From JBGTKH01 sp041744735 (GTDB taxonomy: Bacteria > Planctomycetota > Planctomycetia > Pirellulales > Pirellulaceae), in assembly GCA_041744735.1 (NCBI GenBank), contig JBGTKH010000160.1, positions 1 through 7,125 on the forward strand: a stretch of 7,125 bases of DNA. The letters run 5' to 3'. Made by a program: the position numbers and the translations under genes. This document shows positions 6,058-7,125 of this stretch, one piece after another (position 1 is the stretch's first letter; each line of letters starts with the position of its first letter). The notes under the pieces are model-generated. The model ran no database searches and was not told where the DNA came from. It saw only the letters and a list, made by a program, of their open reading frames with translations.

Positions 6058-6245
6058 CCCGAAGCGTTAGTTTTGAAGTTGCGCGTTTCAATTGATGGTA
6101 GCCGAATTCGCCAGAATTTGGACGGTCTTGTGTTGAACTCGAAAACCAAATTCTGGCGAATTCGGCTACAAATTGATGCTAGCGCAACTTCAAAAAGCGT
6201 TAGCGAGGGCAGGCAAGAGGCCCTCGCTAACGCTTCGGGTTACGA
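6052..6245. repeat. Nested palindromic repeat element, copy 2
   Basis: This is the same architecture as 835-1027. The outer arms are 6052-6070 and 6227-6245, a perfect 19 bp. The middle arms are 6071-6084 (TTTTGAAGTTGCGC) and 6182-6195, a perfect 14 bp. The core arms are 6098-6121 and 6146-6169, a perfect 24 bp identical to copy 1, with a 24-nt loop. The extra shell hairpin (AGCGTTAGCGAGGGC 6196-6210 with 6220-6234) lies on the right here, whereas in copy 1 it lies on the left. AATTGATG stands directly before the core (6090-6097) and again one base after it (6171-6178), like a target-site duplication. The element supplies the stop codon of the upstream 79-residue gene. Confidence 0.85.
6192..6234 (-). 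terminator. Minus-strand terminator-like hairpin of copy 2
   Basis: Read on the minus strand, the 15-bp hairpin 6234-6220/6210-6196 is followed by a run of T residues ending at 6192. It is the homologue of the + strand terminator-like hairpin of copy 1, but points the other way because the shell is reversed. No minus-strand gene is seen nearby to need it, so a role is uncertain. Confidence 0.3.
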
Positions 6246-6251
6246 AGTCAA

Positions 6252-6285
6252 CAGCCCGGCGCGTAACACAGCCCGGCGCGTAACA
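6252..6285. repeat. 17-bp tandem duplication
   Basis: CAGCCCGGCGCGTAACA occurs twice, head to tail and without mismatch (6252-6268 and 6269-6285), directly after the nested element and 82 bases before the zinc-ribbon gene. It could be a slip duplication or a paired protein-binding site; nothing decides between them. Confidence 0.6.
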
Positions 6286-6367
6286 ACTGGCTCATCCCGC
6301 TGGCTTCTGATAGCCTAGAGATTGACACGGTTTCGATTGTCACCACTGGCGATTCTCCCTCGCGTTT

Positions 6368-7125
6368 ATGCCGATCAAATTTGCGTGCCAGCACTGCGAT
6401 CAGGTCCTGAGCGTCAGTTCGACCAAGGTCGGCAAACGCGCCAAGTGTCCCAAGTGCCAACAACCGATCCGTGTGCCGACCGCCGAAGTCGCCGCCGAAT
6501 CGATGGCTCGCCGCAAGAAGGCCGCGCCGGCCGGTGCCGAGGAGGGCGCCGCGGACGATCCGTTTTCGCAGTTCGTCGTGTACGAAGATTCCGAGATCGT
6601 ATACGAAACCGACGAACCCGAAGCCCGCACGAGCGAAGATCTGACCGTTGACCCCAACAGAATCTCCGTGCCGCGCAGCGTGCTGTACGCGCAAGGGATT
6701 TTGCTCGGCGTTGTCGCGCTCGTCTGCTTTGTATTCGGAGTGATCGTGGGGGCGAGCACGGCGGGTGTCGGTGAGGTTGACGACGGCGTACCGACTCCGT
6801 GCGTGATTACTGGCCAAGTTTTTTATAAAGGCGGCGGCGACATGAACATGCCGGACGCGGGCGCGGTGCTGATTGCCGTGCCGCAGAATCTGGCGCTCTC
6901 CGAGAAAGCCGACATCGCGGGCCTCGGCCCCAGCGACCCACTGCCCGAAGAGACTCATCCTTCGGTGCTGGCGATTCAGAACATCGGCGGCAGCTACGCA
7001 CGCGCGGACGAGAACGGCCAATACAAACTGCGTGTGGCGGACGTGGGAGACTATTTTATCTTGGTGTTGTCGAACAACGCCCAGCGGCCCGCGTCCACGG
7101 AACTGAGCAAAACCGATCTGGCCCA
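6368..7125 (+). CDS. Zinc-ribbon, single-span protein with extracytoplasmic regulatory-like domain (partial)
   Basis: The reading frame stays open from ATG 6368 to the right edge, giving 252 residues with no stop, so the C-terminus is missing. Residues 1-37 form a small zinc ribbon (Cys7, Cys10, Cys27, Cys30; FACQHC and CPKC) of the type common at the N-terminus of planctomycete membrane proteins. An acidic, Ala-rich linker (about 40-100) leads to one membrane span (about 107-130). From about 146 a beta-rich domain begins: GQVFYKGGG (149-157), DAGAVLIAVPQ (163-173), ARADENGQYKLRV (211-223) and DYFILVLSNN (228-237). This pattern recalls carboxypeptidase-regulatory-like or transthyretin-type modules. 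The layout suggests a cytoplasmic zinc ribbon and an extracytoplasmic beta-domain, possibly linking inside and outside; that is inference. No clear ribosome site precedes the ATG, but the ribbon starts immediately after it, as in relatives. Confidence 0.85.
   Translation, partial: MPIKFACQHCDQVLSVSSTKVGKRAKCPKCQQPIRVPTAEVAAESMARRKKAAPAGAEEGAADDPFSQFVVYEDSEIVYETDEPEARTSEDLTVDPNRISVPRSVLYAQGILLGVVALVCFVFGVIVGASTAGVGEVDDGVPTPCVITGQVFYKGGGDMNMPDAGAVLIAVPQNLALSEKADIAGLGPSDPLPEETHPSVLAIQNIGGSYARADENGQYKLRVADVGDYFILVLSNNAQRPASTELSKTDLA

Noticed and set aside
6322..6327. TTGACA as a -35 box for the zinc-ribbon gene
   Set aside because: No acceptable -10 box at 15-19 bases; the nearest AT-like hexamer, GATTCT at 6351, is 23 bases away.
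6248..7021. 257-residue open frame on the minus strand
   Set aside because: It is antisense to the zinc-ribbon gene, whose Cys motifs, span and beta-domain are convincing; it also starts within that gene.

Overview
The window looks like chromosomal DNA of a planctomycete, most likely of the Pirellula/Rhodopirellula type. This is an inference from: a secreted DUF1080 (3-keto-disaccharide hydrolase) protein; a membrane protein beginning with an NPYAPP motif; a protein joining an N-terminal zinc ribbon, one membrane span and an extracytoplasmic regulatory-like domain; a large secreted alpha/beta hydrolase; and GC-rich coding DNA in which nearly every spacer holds a palindromic repeat. I see no phage, plasmid, CRISPR, tRNA or rRNA signature.

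Layout. 129-821 (+) encodes a YqaA/DedA-like VTT-domain membrane protein. It is followed by a nested palindromic element (835-1027) whose first hairpin plus T-run resembles an intrinsic terminator. 1262-1957 (+) encodes the secreted DUF1080 protein, followed by a three-stem cloverleaf repeat (1964-2044). 2069-2515 and 2521-3000 (+) form a tight two-gene unit of distantly related three-span membrane proteins. A long imperfect inverted repeat (3016-3142) separates them from the convergent gene 3146-5512 (-), a 788-residue secreted hydrolase with a GHSIGG nucleophile motif. The divergent spacer 5513-5817 carries a plausible promoter for the hydrolase and another inverted repeat (5624-5703). 5818-6057 (+) is a short two-span membrane protein whose stop codon lies inside the second copy of the nested palindrome (6052-6245). 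6368 to the right edge (+) is the start of the zinc-ribbon membrane protein, which runs off the window.

How the genes work together. No single pathway is visible. The DUF1080 protein and the alpha/beta hydrolase both look exported and could act on extracellular carbohydrate or ester substrates, but they are not in one operon. The only clear operon is the membrane-protein pair at 2069-3000.

The strongest unexplained signal is the repeat content. Four different palindromic architectures occur in about 7 kb. The two copies of the nested element share a collinear 125-bp inner module with base-pair-preserving changes, set in an outer shell that points in opposite directions. I did not find a complete new multi-gene system.
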